From: Candidatus Babeliales bacterium
GTDB lineage: Bacteria; Babelota; Babeliae; Babelales; Vermiphilaceae
Assembly (NCBI GenBank): GCA_020049835.1
Contig: JAGVLK010000024.1
Location: forward strand, 1 to 52,318
DNA: 52,318 nucleotides
Direction: 5' to 3'
The position numbers and the translations under genes were made by a program. Of this stretch, positions 1-8,600 are shown piece by piece. The notes beneath the pieces were generated by a model that searched no databases, was not told the DNA's origin, and worked only from the letters and a program-made list of their open reading frames with translations. How positions within the stretch are numbered: position 1 is the first letter of the stretch; each line of letters begins with the position of its first letter.

Positions 1-49
1 AAAAATTCGCGAATATATACAAAATCAATAAATTTTCCGTATAAGCTTC

Positions 50-98
50 AGAGCATTTCTCCGCGGAAGCCACGGCTTTTAAGCCGTGTGCCGTTCAC
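50..98. mobile_element. Possible right end of an IS200/IS605-type element
   Basis: A palindrome with 8-base arms and a 2-base loop (cacggctt-tt-aagccgtg, 71-88) is followed a few bases later by TTCAC (94-98). Subterminal hairpins close to a short cleavage-site motif are typical of IS200/IS605 ends. The reading frame of the neighbouring hydrolase stops inside the palindrome, which fits an insertion that cut off its 3' end. No transposase is visible; the frame ending at 29-31 codes for only nine residues in the window and cannot be identified. The body of the element would lie to the left of the window. Confidence 0.35.
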
Positions 99-762
99 TC
101 TCCTGCATGTGATATCCGGATGCCTTTTTTGTTATTACATGGTTATTGCGTATACTTCCAGTATCATGCATTTGCAAAGGTTCAAAGATATGTTCTGCTA
201 AAAATGATTCAAAAGGCAGTCCTGACAACTTTTCTATGATATATGCAAGGAGCAGATAACCGGTATTTGAATAGGTGAATCGAGAACCCGGTTTGAATTC
301 TAGATCCCAGGTTTTAATCATGTTAGCTATTTCTTCAAGTTGTGTACAATTACTAATTGATGTCCAATGCTGGTAATAATTCGGAATCCCAGATGTGTGT
401 GTCAAAAGATGATGAATAGTTATAGTATCAGGAAATCCAGGAATGTATGTGCACAATGGCTTATGTACGTTTAACACATTTTTTTCATGAAGCATCATTA
501 TTGCAACGGCAGTAAAAGATTTTGTATTTGATGCTATTGGAAAACGCGTATTTTCATCATTTGATACGGCAAATTCGTAATTAGCATAACCATATCCTTT
601 TTTAAAGAGAATTGTATTGTCCTGTGCAACTAAAATTGCCCCACTGAATGTTGCGTTATCTTGCATGTAGGTATCAATTTTTTGAGCATATGCTGCATGT
701 AGAGTAATATTAGAGGCTATCAATAATAACCCTAGTAATAGCCATTGTTTTATCGGTTCCAT
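79..762 (-). pseudogene. Beta-lactamase-like serine hydrolase, exported, C-terminally truncated
   Basis: This is a class C beta-lactamase/penicillin-binding-protein-like hydrolase (Beta-lactamase family, PF00144). The N-terminus is a signal peptide (hydrophobic stretch LLLGLLLIASNITLHA). The SxxK nucleophile motif appears as SNTK in 'PIASNTKSF' near residue 77, and the YxN motif as YSN in 'TYSNTGYL' near residue 165. Family members usually run to 350 residues or more and carry a third motif (HxG or KTG) near the C-terminus. Here the protein stops at 227 residues and that motif is missing. The last four residues are encoded by a palindrome that looks foreign. It lies 27 bases downstream of the CYTH gene on the same strand, probably co-transcribed. 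With one active-site wall missing it is likely a remnant, although some activity cannot be excluded. Confidence 0.75.
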
Positions 763-789
763 GGTGTTTATCTTTCTGAATGGTATGTG

Positions 790-1455
790 TTACGCGTCCG
801 TACTTCTAAGCGCTTTATCCTCTTCAAGAATAAAGCGCCCCAGCAGATAGCACTCAAAATGTTTTTTACGCATTAATAATGTGCAGTAGCCGGTGCGTAA
901 TGGTACAACATCAAGGTCAGCAATAAGCTGCTGCATTTCCAATTTTACCAGTTCAAGATCATCTATGCTGTTGGCCATAAGTTCAATTTCAAGAAAGGTA
1001 CCAAGATCGGTCACTTCATCCACGCATAGAGTAAATGCCTTATGTTTATAGGATGTGCGCAGTTTATCGACGGTATAATGATCTGCAAAATTATTTACCG
1101 CTTTTAGATGTTCAAGATCTGCAACAATAACTGGCTTTAAATCAAGACTTACTAATAGAAGATTAAGACGGTCTTTATCTTCTTCTTGCAAGGGTAATGC
1201 AAAGCTATGCTCTTCACAATAATCTTGAATTGCTAAATCTGCATTTTCTAGTGTTGCGCGATTAAATTTAATATCTAACTTTTTGTTATTGCGGATGCGT
1301 ATAAAGATCCCTTTTTGATAGAGCATAGCTTCGGGGTTATCCAAATATATATCGATGTCATGTGTCTGGTGCAACTTTTCAAACGGTGCTAAAAACGATG
1401 CAAGTTGTTCCGGTGCACGCAGTTCATAACGCAATTCAATTTCTATATGGTTCAT
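790..1455 (-). CDS. CYTH domain protein (class IV adenylate cyclase / triphosphatase type)
   Basis: The 221-residue protein begins MNHIEIELRYEL, a good match to the ExExK/R signature that opens the CYTH fold (E5, E7, R9). Basic residues expected to hold the triphosphate follow in 'IRIRNNKKLDIKF', and an acidic metal-binding strand appears in 'LGTFLEIEL'. CYTH enzymes act on triphosphates: inorganic triphosphatase, thiamine triphosphatase or CyaB-type adenylate cyclase. The 'LGTFLEIE' element and length resemble CyaB-like members, but the substrate cannot be read from sequence. I chose the ATG at 1453-1455 because GGGAG lies five bases upstream; an upstream start would add ten residues with no ribosome binding site. 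No signal peptide is present, unlike its neighbours, so it should act in the cytoplasm. Confidence 0.85.
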   Translation of the reverse strand: MNHIEIELRYELRAPEQLASFLAPFEKLHQTHDIDIYLDNPEAMLYQKGIFIRIRNNKKLDIKFNRATLENADLAIQDYCEEHSFALPLQEEDKDRLNLLLVSLDLKPVIVADLEHLKAVNNFADHYTVDKLRTSYKHKAFTLCVDEVTDLGTFLEIELMANSIDDLELVKLEMQQLIADLDVVPLRTGYCTLLMRKKHFECYLLGRFILEEDKALRSTDA

Positions 1456-1562
1456 AGTTGCTCCCAAAAAGTTAATGATAAACATGCAAGTTTTGCAGTG
1501 CTATAAGTTTATCAAAATAACGGGAAACGTTCTATGAGCTTTTTAGTGAAACCTTTTATGCG

Positions 1563-2519
1563 TTAAAAGCCACCACCAGGACGCGCGCTTAATGCATTAT
1601 ATAAATCACTAGGAATTTGCGACAACAATGCAGCAACTTTGGCCCAACGCTTGGTAATGTACGCTATCTGATCTTTATTTTTAATAGCTTCAAAAATTTC
1701 GCGTGTTGCATCATCGAGTGATTCAACCCAATAAGCATTTGGCATTTGTGTAAAATCAATATCGTTTTTGCTGTTAACCCATCCTGGGCAGATATCGGTA
1801 ACGTAAATAGGTATATTACGTTGCTTGTATTTGTTAAATTCCGCTTCTAAATAACGAGAGCAGAATGCTTTTGATGCTGAATAAGCAGGAGCGCCGGCAG
1901 TGCCACGAACACCATCCATTGAAGAAAAGCCAACTAGGTGGCCATAACCTTGCTGTTCAAAGAAATTAAGACCGGTTCGTGCTAGAGCGAAAAATCCTAC
2001 AACATCCACCGCTAAAACAGGAAGTGATCGTTCCCAATTGTTATCATCAAAGTCACAATCATAATAACCGGTGACGGCGATTACCAAAAGATCAAGGCCG
2101 CCCATGTCTGCGATCATGGTATTAAGTTTAGCAATAGACTCTTCAGTGTTTGATGCGTCCATTTGCATTATATGTGTTTGTGTAGGGATACTTTGTTGAA
2201 TTTCTTGCAACAGTTCAATACGGCGCGCTGCCATACCGACAATATAACCATCGGCTGCAAGTAGTTTTGAAAGCTCTCTGCCCATGCCGATAGATGCACC
2301 AATAACAATAGCACGTTTGGGTGTGGTGTTGTCATGATCAGCTATACGTTGGCTACGCTTGCAATGCATGTCATCGCGGTCTTGCTTGATGTACTCTACG
2401 CCATATCCGGCTGCCAGACGCGCAGCTATGCAAAGTGATGTATCATTGTTGTTTAAAGTCACTATTTGTACTTGGCTACAAATGGTACTGCATGCTAATA
2501 ACAATATAAGTGCTATCAT
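1563..2519 (-). CDS. Short-chain dehydrogenase/reductase with N-terminal export signal
   Basis: A classical SDR fold follows a 70-residue N-terminal extension. The cofactor loop is GASIGMG (residues 74-80), the basic pair RR at 99-100 suggests NADP(H), the catalytic serine lies in 'GFSSMDG' (199-200), and the YxxxK pair is YSASK (213-217). The protein starts MIALILLLACSTICS, a hydrophobic stretch that looks like a signal peptide or membrane anchor. LLAC at 7-10 resembles a lipobox, but no basic n-region precedes it. The ATG at 2517-2519 has GGAGG eight bases upstream; the open frame extends to a TTG five codons earlier that overlaps this ribosome binding site. SDRs depend on cytoplasmic NAD(P)H, so an exported form is unusual. 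The substrate is unknown. Confidence 0.85.
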   Translation of the reverse strand: MIALILLLACSTICSQVQIVTLNNNDTSLCIAARLAAGYGVEYIKQDRDDMHCKRSQRIADHDNTTPKRAIVIGASIGMGRELSKLLAADGYIVGMAARRIELLQEIQQSIPTQTHIMQMDASNTEESIAKLNTMIADMGGLDLLVIAVTGYYDCDFDDNNWERSLPVLAVDVVGFFALARTGLNFFEQQGYGHLVGFSSMDGVRGTAGAPAYSASKAFCSRYLEAEFNKYKQRNIPIYVTDICPGWVNSKNDIDFTQMPNAYWVESLDDATREIFEAIKNKDQIAYITKRWAKVAALLSQIPSDLYNALSARPGGGF

Positions 2520-2559
2520 TACGTATCCCTCCAAAAAAATAAATATTCACCTTTAGTTT

Positions 2560-3405
2560 TTAAACTGCATCCTCTGCATAAAGTGCCCGTTGATCATATT
2601 CAGGTACGGCTTCAGGCGCTTTTTCTAAATAAATCATAGTTACGATAAGGTCGCGTTGTGAGTTTTCAGTCCCGGTGACTGCTTCCGCGCGATGGCAGTT
2701 AAGCTGATTATTGAACAGCACAGCTTGATTATACTTATGTAGGATAGTTGTAGCTTTTACAGGATCAGTATCCTGTGGCTTGCCCGGCCTTATTCTAAAT
2801 TCGCCACCTTGCCATCCATGTACAGGATCGTCCTGTTTACCAAGCATAAGCACCAAAGAGTAGTGAGCCATGGTGTCCCATTCGGGCTCGCCTGGATCTT
2901 GGTGCCAATCCATAGCTTTACTTGTACCACAGCTTTGCAGATAAAATTGTGTAAACACGTTTTCCGGTAGAGTAGTCCAGCCCTTTGTTCTTATAAGGGC
3001 AAACATACTGGGTAAAATCTCTTGAGCAAGAACGTTACGCATCTCCGGATAATCAAAAAGAGATTCTGCAAGACGGCTTTTAGGTGTTGCTACTAATTGC
3101 TCTGCAACTTGTGTAAGTCGTACTCTTCCTTCACATTCATGCGTAGGGTTTGGATTATCGGTACTCACCCAAAAGTCAGACCATATGCCCCCTTTCCGGG
3201 CACCATAATCATAATATGTTTTTTGTGTAGCTTCCATAGTACGCATGGTACGTTGAGCAGTTGCAACACCGGCAGCGGTTAAAAAATTAGGGATAATCGC
3301 AAGTTGCTCAATTTCTCGGGACGCAGGCTTTTCAGCAGCGGTGTGGATTGTGGTTGCTGTGTTGAGCAATAATGTTACTATGAATATTTTTTTAAGATAG
3401 TACAT
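2560..3405 (-). CDS. 2-oxoglutarate/Fe(II)-dependent oxygenase, exported
   Basis: The 281-residue protein carries the metal-binding facial triad of the 2OG-Fe(II) family: H168-Q-D170 in 'MDWHQDPGEP' and distal H238 in 'NNQLNCHRAEAV'. R251 is placed to bind the 2-oxoglutarate carboxylate. The double-stranded beta-helix core runs from about 150 to 265. A signal peptide is visible (lysines at 5-6, then IFIVTLLLNTATTIHTA). The ATG at 3403-3405 follows a G-rich ribosome binding site with a five-base spacer. Members hydroxylate proteins, lipids or small molecules, and prolyl 4-hydroxylases share this fold. The substrate cannot be deduced here. It lies 40 bases upstream of the SDR on the same strand, so the two may form an exported oxidoreductase pair. 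Confidence 0.85.
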   Translation of the reverse strand: MYYLKKIFIVTLLLNTATTIHTAAEKPASREIEQLAIIPNFLTAAGVATAQRTMRTMEATQKTYYDYGARKGGIWSDFWVSTDNPNPTHECEGRVRLTQVAEQLVATPKSRLAESLFDYPEMRNVLAQEILPSMFALIRTKGWTTLPENVFTQFYLQSCGTSKAMDWHQDPGEPEWDTMAHYSLVLMLGKQDDPVHGWQGGEFRIRPGKPQDTDPVKATTILHKYNQAVLFNNQLNCHRAEAVTGTENSQRDLIVTMIYLEKAPEAVPEYDQRALYAEDAV

Positions 3406-3534
3406 CAAAACCCCCCTTTATTTAATATTGGCTAAATATTTTCTGCGTGGTGAGCAGTTGTTACTTGGCCACTATAGATACAACATACGGAAAGTGATCT
3501 GTTTGTGTCAAGAGATTATGAGGGTCTTAGTAGT

Positions 3535-3563
3535 TTGTATATTTTCTTCAGCGGTGCGATAAT
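3535..3563 (+). promoter_or_regulatory. Putative sigma-70 promoter of the S51 peptidase gene
   Basis: TTGTAT (3535-3540) and GATAAT (3558-3563) are separated by 17 bases, and the start codon follows 32 bases further on. Confidence 0.45.
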
Positions 3564-3595
3564 AACGATATGTACTATTACGCAAGGAGCACTGT

Positions 3596-4288
3596 ATGAA
3601 AAAGCAGATTGTTGCTATCGGAGGTGGTGTGTTTCACCCATCTTATTATCCAAAAACAGCAATAGAAGAATACATTATTAAGTTATCAGGCAAGCAAAAC
3701 CCAAAGATATGTTTTCTGCCGCAAGCAAGCGCTGAAGATAAAGAGTATGTAACGCGTTTTTATCAAACCTTTTGCAAGCTTGGCGCGCAACCAACTTGGC
3801 TTTCGCTGTTCGGTCGTGTTGAGCCAACTTGGGTTGAGCATCTGTTAGCACAGGATATTATCTATGTTGGAGGTGGCAATACTAAAAGTATGTTGGCGTT
3901 GTGGCGTGCATGGGGATTAGATAAAGTTCTTCAGCAAGCATACGAAAAAGGCATTATACTCTGTGGCGTTAGTGCCGGTGCTATTTGTTGGTTCCAGCAA
4001 GGCATAACTGATTCAGTTTGGCCAATGGGGGTACTGGATTGTTTAGGTATACTTGAAGGTAGTTGCTGCCCACATTATGATGGTGAAGCAGAGCGCAAAC
4101 CGGTTTATACGCAAGCTACAGCTGTAGGCAAAGCGTTGCCGGGCATTGCACTTTCCGATTATACAGCAGCGCATTACATTGATGGCAAACTGGCACATGC
4201 ACTTTCGTGGGCACCCAATAGAAAAGTGTATCATGTGGTTGCCGGTGAGCACACGGAGATTGAAACAACATTTATAAAGGAATTATAG
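3596..4288 (+). CDS. Peptidase E-like (family S51) cytoplasmic peptidase
   Basis: The 230-residue protein belongs to the S51/class I glutamine amidotransferase-like fold, which includes aspartyl dipeptidase PepE and cyanophycinase. The nucleophile elbow is GVSAGA with Ser126, after the typical 'VGGGNTKSML' strand-loop. A conserved 'CCPHYDGE' segment supplies the likely active-site histidine. PepE cleaves dipeptides with N-terminal Asp. There is no signal peptide, so it is cytoplasmic. AAGGAG lies six bases before the ATG. A close paralogue with an N-terminal extension is encoded at 13080-13850; the two share long identical runs around the nucleophile. The next gene begins at the base after its stop codon, so the two are probably translationally coupled. 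Confidence 0.88.
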   Translation: MKKQIVAIGGGVFHPSYYPKTAIEEYIIKLSGKQNPKICFLPQASAEDKEYVTRFYQTFCKLGAQPTWLSLFGRVEPTWVEHLLAQDIIYVGGGNTKSMLALWRAWGLDKVLQQAYEKGIILCGVSAGAICWFQQGITDSVWPMGVLDCLGILEGSCCPHYDGEAERKPVYTQATAVGKALPGIALSDYTAAHYIDGKLAHALSWAPNRKVYHVVAGEHTEIETTFIKEL

Positions 4289-5308
4289 ATGGTGTACCCG
4301 TTTTACGCACATATTAAGTGGTATCTTTTGGGGTTATTGGTTTTTGCAGCAATTGGAACATATATGATATTCAAAGGTAATCGTACAACAAAAATTGAAA
4401 ATTTTGATGAACTGTGGGCGCTTGGCGAGCCCGCTATAGTTGAACAACGGTTTCATGAATTATTGCCACAAGCTGAAGTGCTTTCTGATAAATCAGAATA
4501 TCTGCAAATTTTATCGCAACTAGCATTAGCGCAGGCATTACAGAAAAAGTTTGCTGATGCTCATGCAACCTTAGATTATGCAGAAACATTGCTTAGTCCG
4601 GCTTATGAACTTGCACGCGTAAGAATTTTGCTTGAGCGAGCACGCGTGTATCAGCAGGCAGGCAATATAGATCAGGCAAGAGTCCTGTTTGAACAAGCAT
4701 TTGCATTGAGTGGGCAACATACATTTGATTACCATACTATTAATGCTGCGCATATGATTGCCATTGTTGCTGCAACACCGGAAGAGAAAAGAATGTGGAA
4801 TCAGCGTGCAATTGATCTTGCAATAAAGGCTAAAGATAAGCGTGCTCGAGAATGGCTTGGGTCATTGTACAATAACCTTGGCCAAAATTATATGGATATG
4901 CATCAGTTTGAAAAGGCATTAGCTGCATTTGAGCAGGCATTGGTATACCGTGAGCAAGAGAGGTATGCGCCAAATATTCGTGTTGCAAAATGGGCTACTG
5001 CGCGAGCACAACGCATGTTAGGTCGTTATGATGAGGCATTGGCTATACAACAAGCACTTTTACAACAGTATGATGCTATTGCTAAAGCCGGAATGTATGA
5101 TATGCCAATGCAACTTTTTGCCTTAACGCGTGGATGGGTATATGAAGAGCTCGCTGAACTTTATCATGCAAAAATGAAGATCTTTGCGCAGCAGGCGTAT
5201 GATGTTCTTCATCATGATGAAATGTTTAAGCAAGTTGAGCCGCAACGATTAGAGCGGCTACGACAACTGCATGAACTTGATTTAAGCAACAATAAGAAAT
5301 CTCATTAG
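4289..5308 (+). CDS. Membrane-anchored TPR protein
   Basis: The 339-residue protein has one N-terminal transmembrane helix (about 10-29, WYLLGLLVFAAIGTYMIF) followed by an all-helical region. A canonical tetratricopeptide unit is visible near 190-222 ('LYNNLGQNYMDMHQFEKALAAFEQAL'), with less perfect units before and after it. TPR arrays bind other proteins, so an envelope scaffold role is plausible, but no partner can be named. Its ATG directly abuts the stop codon of the S51 peptidase gene and uses the AAAGGA inside that gene's last codons, which indicates coupled translation. Confidence 0.8.
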   Translation: MVYPFYAHIKWYLLGLLVFAAIGTYMIFKGNRTTKIENFDELWALGEPAIVEQRFHELLPQAEVLSDKSEYLQILSQLALAQALQKKFADAHATLDYAETLLSPAYELARVRILLERARVYQQAGNIDQARVLFEQAFALSGQHTFDYHTINAAHMIAIVAATPEEKRMWNQRAIDLAIKAKDKRAREWLGSLYNNLGQNYMDMHQFEKALAAFEQALVYREQERYAPNIRVAKWATARAQRMLGRYDEALAIQQALLQQYDAIAKAGMYDMPMQLFALTRGWVYEELAELYHAKMKIFAQQAYDVLHHDEMFKQVEPQRLERLRQLHELDLSNNKKSH

Positions 5309-5366
5309 ATGTCTTTTAATCCCTGCTCTTTGCTGCGTACGCCATAGCTCATAGAGTGACGGCTGT

Positions 5367-5457
5367 GTCTTCCTCGCGAAAGCGAGGATCCAGTGGTTAA
5401 TATTTCATTTTATCTGTTTTTATTAAATTGCTGGATCCCCGCCTTCGCGAGGAAGAC
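5367..5457. repeat. 27-bp inverted repeat pair, dispersed repeat family and likely bidirectional terminator
   Basis: Two 27-base arms at 5367-5393 and 5431-5457 are reverse complements at 25 of 27 positions, around a 37-base loop. They sit between two convergent genes. A single copy of the same unit, again 25 of 27 matches to the right arm, occurs at 41436-41462. The arms carry the core 'tcctcgcg' and 'ggatccag'. The RNA hairpin could end transcription from both sides. Confidence 0.75.
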
Positions 5458-5517
5458 AAAAATATGAATTAATCAATGCTTATAAATCTTCATTGATCAA
5501 GTTTTCATTGTAATCCA

Positions 5518-6933
5518 TTACGCATTCTTAATCTTACCATCGGCAACTTCATAATGAGTTTCAATATGCAGTGCGCGCAAAAAATCCGCGTCATGTGATA
5601 TCACCACCAGTGCTCCCGGATATGCGCGCAGAACTTCTATAACATGATCGCGCGTTTCAAGATCGATATTGTTTGTGATCTCATCAAGGAGCAGAAGTTT
5701 CGGCGTTTTTGCAGCAATAAGTGCCAAGGAAAGGCGTGCGCGTTCACCGCCTGAAAGGGTGTGAAGGGGCGCATTGACTTCCTCATTTTTCCGAAACAGA
5801 AAATTATTCAGATGTTTGCGTATTTCAGCTTGTGACCAAGTAGGTACTGCTGTATGCATAAGTTCATTGGCTGTTGCATGTGCATCAAGGGTGCGGTACT
5901 GTTGATCAAGATACCCAATATATCCGGCTGCAGGCATATGCCAATCGCCGGCAATAGTAATTGATGGATCGTGGAGCAATGCTTTTAAAAAAGTAGATTT
6001 ACCTGAACCATTATCACCCAAGACGGCAACTCGCTCACGCGATCCGATAGTTACAGTAATGCCATGCAGAATCGGCTGTTGATAACCGCAGGAACCATTG
6101 CTTACCGATACACACTGTTTGGTACCAAGATCGGCTGCAGTGATAGAAAATTTCGGTTCGATGATTTCATGCTCATGCAGTTGCGCAAGCTGTTGCAGCA
6201 CAGCTTCTTTATCCTCTTGAATGTTTTGTCGCCGTTTATTGGTCGATGCTTGGCCGCGTGATTGCATGGCACGTAGGGTCAGTGTATCACCCGCGTAGCG
6301 CTTTTGCCCACTGAGCTTCGATTTTTTTGAACGTTCTTGTTCGCGCATAAGGTTTGCATGCGCAGCTTTTTTGCTACGTTCTAATGATGCCAATTTTTCT
6401 TGCAGATCTGTTTTTGCAATCTGCTGTTGCATTTTAAACTCATCATATGAGCCGTTATAGATGCTGATACTGCCCTGATGTATATACCAGAAAGTATCAA
6501 CACAGCTGCGCAATAGCTCCGGATCGTGTGTTACTACGATGAGTGTACCTTGAAAGTTTTGGAGCTTGCGCATGAGTGATTGCCGATTTTTTGCATCTAA
6601 ATGATTGGTGGGTTCATCAAGCAATACTATGTTTGGTTGCATAGCGAGTGCCTGGGTAAACGCAGCATTAAAGCGTTGGCCACCACTTTTAGGTGATGCA
6701 TCATCTATAATTTGTGGCACATAGCCAATAGATGCATTTGCCGGCATGGTGATGGTGCCATCTGTCGGTTGGGTAGTGCCATAGAGCATACGCAACAATG
6801 TTGATTTGCCGGCGCCATTACTGCCAATGATGGCAATGCGATCACCATAATGAATAGTAGCGTTAAAATCGGTAAAGCAGGTTCTGTGTGCCAATGAAAG
6901 ATCGATATGGCGAATATTGATAGGGTTATGCAT
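5518..6933 (-). CDS. ABC-F family ATPase, soluble, two ABC domains
   Basis: Two nucleotide-binding domains lie on one chain with no membrane segments, the ABC-F layout. Domain 1 has Walker A GSNGAGKST (37-45), a signature reduced to SGGQ, and Walker B VLLDEPTNHLD (D106, E107). A lysine/arginine-rich linker of about 100 residues follows. Domain 2 has GDNGSGKST near 305, signature LSGGERARL and LLLLDEITNNIDLE. ABC-F proteins act on ribosomes as translation factors or give resistance to ribosome-targeting antibiotics. At 471 residues it is shorter than the 530-640 typical of EttA or Uup, and the first domain is compact between Walker A and signature. The subtype cannot be assigned safely. It is the only recognisable antibiotic-resistance or translation candidate in this part of the window. 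Confidence 0.88.
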   Translation of the reverse strand: MHNPINIRHIDLSLAHRTCFTDFNATIHYGDRIAIIGSNGAGKSTLLRMLYGTTQPTDGTITMPANASIGYVPQIIDDASPKSGGQRFNAAFTQALAMQPNIVLLDEPTNHLDAKNRQSLMRKLQNFQGTLIVVTHDPELLRSCVDTFWYIHQGSISIYNGSYDEFKMQQQIAKTDLQEKLASLERSKKAAHANLMREQERSKKSKLSGQKRYAGDTLTLRAMQSRGQASTNKRRQNIQEDKEAVLQQLAQLHEHEIIEPKFSITAADLGTKQCVSVSNGSCGYQQPILHGITVTIGSRERVAVLGDNGSGKSTFLKALLHDPSITIAGDWHMPAAGYIGYLDQQYRTLDAHATANELMHTAVPTWSQAEIRKHLNNFLFRKNEEVNAPLHTLSGGERARLSLALIAAKTPKLLLLDEITNNIDLETRDHVIEVLRAYPGALVVISHDADFLRALHIETHYEVADGKIKNA

Positions 6934-7049
6934 GAGACATATCCTTCGTGCCAGACGAAGTTCCCGTTAGGAAACGAAGACTGGATAAACAAAAATGATG
7001 AGTGGCTACAACACAACTTGTTGCATGTAGCCACAGTAATGACGACTGA

Positions 7050-8225
7050 TTAACGTGTATGTGCCACTATCCAATCTCCTATAGTTGTGAGTGCTGTAGG
7101 TGAAATAGTTTCAGTAATGGTCGCATATTCTGCCAATGCTCCGGTTACACATGTTTGAAATGCATGATTCAAGCTCGGCATTGCAATGAGGGTGTAATCA
7201 AGGTTACCGCCTTTTTGTAACGCTTGTTCGATATGCGGTAGCATAAGATGCGGTGCCATAAAATCACGTTCACCGTACATAGCCAATAATGGCACTCGTA
7301 TAGATTGCAAAATCTGATCCATGTTCTGTGCTAACAACCAACGATACCACGGGCTGTTAAATACCTTGATTTTCACAGGAGCATTTGTTGGGCTTATTGC
7401 AAAAGGATACCGAGTAGCTTCTTGCTGTAACTCTTGCGGTAATAGATGTAAGCGTGCAGTTACGAGCTCATTAAGCATATTCTCTGCTTGCTCGGCATCC
7501 GGTTCATTGCGCACTATAGTTAATATTTCTTGAGTTAACTGTTGCATGGTTATGATTAACGCAGAAGATGCGCCATCAAAACGTAACTGCAGTGCTGTTT
7601 GTTCGGCAAGTAATTCTGGGCTGTTACCAACTGCTCCTGCCATTGATATAACGTAAGCTATATCATCTGATTCTGCAGCGAGCAAGGATGCAATAAATCC
7701 ACCTTCGCTGATACCAACGAGGCCAATACGTGTACGATCAACATCTACACGTGTTTTTAGGTAGTTGACACCGGCAAGTACATCATCGGCTAAATCGCGG
7801 GAAGTTACCTGCATGCCAAAAGATCCTGTTGATGCGCCAATGCCACGCTTATCTACGCGTAACACAGCAATGCCGCGGCGCGTAAGATAATCTGCCAACA
7901 CAAAATAGAGTTTATGGCCGTACATCATGCCATCACGATTAACTGCGCCCATACCGGCAATCAATATAACTGTGGCAAATGGGCCATCGCTGTTTGGCGT
8001 TGTGAGTGTTCCGGCAAGTGTTATATCAGCCGCCTCATTGCGATAGGTAACTTCATGTACCGCATAAGGATAGGGTGGAACGGGTTCTTGAGGATGTTTT
8101 GAGGTCGGATTTTCTGTATGATTCATTTCTTTTCTTTCAATAAGGTTTTTTGTTGAAGTGCCGTTAACAATGGCTAAACAAGATATACTGAGACATACCA
8201 AACGTATGCCCTGCATAATATGCAT
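7050..8225 (-). CDS. Exported alpha/beta hydrolase
   Basis: The 391-residue protein starts MHIMQGIRLVCLSISCLAIVNG, a signal peptide, at an ATG with AGGAAG five bases upstream. An upstream in-frame start would add 26 residues and has no binding site. The catalytic triad of the alpha/beta hydrolase fold is visible: Ser173 in GISEGG, an aspartate in 'YGERD' near 326 and a histidine in 'LNHAFQ' near 360. A 'DKRGIGASTG' loop is typical of the dienelactone hydrolase/BAAT-like group. Between the core halves is a helical cap of about 110 residues. It should be an esterase or peptidase-like hydrolase of the envelope or outside; the substrate is unknown. Confidence 0.87.
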   Translation of the reverse strand: MHIMQGIRLVCLSISCLAIVNGTSTKNLIERKEMNHTENPTSKHPQEPVPPYPYAVHEVTYRNEAADITLAGTLTTPNSDGPFATVILIAGMGAVNRDGMMYGHKLYFVLADYLTRRGIAVLRVDKRGIGASTGSFGMQVTSRDLADDVLAGVNYLKTRVDVDRTRIGLVGISEGGFIASLLAAESDDIAYVISMAGAVGNSPELLAEQTALQLRFDGASSALIITMQQLTQEILTIVRNEPDAEQAENMLNELVTARLHLLPQELQQEATRYPFAISPTNAPVKIKVFNSPWYRWLLAQNMDQILQSIRVPLLAMYGERDFMAPHLMLPHIEQALQKGGNLDYTLIAMPSLNHAFQTCVTGALAEYATITETISPTALTTIGDWIVAHTR

Positions 8226-8600
8226 AATTACTTCCTGAGGAAATTGTAGAGTACATAAAGTATCCAAACATTGTTGGATGCCGGTTACAAGATATGATCG
8301 CAAGACTGCTTTAACGCCTGCAGATCATCAATTTAGATAGAAAAAGAAACTTTCATAAACAAACCCTTTTGAAACCTAATAATTGAGGGTTATTACATAC
8401 TTTATAATAACAGTATATAAGTATCAGGGGGGCAAATCAACAGTATGAGGTTTTCGATAGAGTTTGAGTTACAAAAAGGATAAAAAGTTTGCTTAGCAGA
8501 ATCTCTTTACTTTACCGCAGTATTACAGATAAGTTATTGCTATAAGAGAATCTTGCTAATGAATAGATATTTTTGATCGAAATAGGTTAATGGAGCCCTT
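8226..8600. other. 375-bp divergent intergenic region
   Basis: This region separates the alpha/beta hydrolase (-) from the clostripain-like protease (+) and should hold both promoters. It is AT-rich. A TATAAT hexamer is present at 8403-8408, but no good -35 element is correctly spaced from it. I see no gene, RNA or strong repeat here. Confidence 0.5.

Noticed and set aside
2560-3405. 2OG-Fe(II) oxygenase as the prolyl hydroxylase of the collagen-like proteins
   Set aside because: The rods have almost no proline in the Y position, and the genes are 42 kb apart, so there is no evidence for this link.
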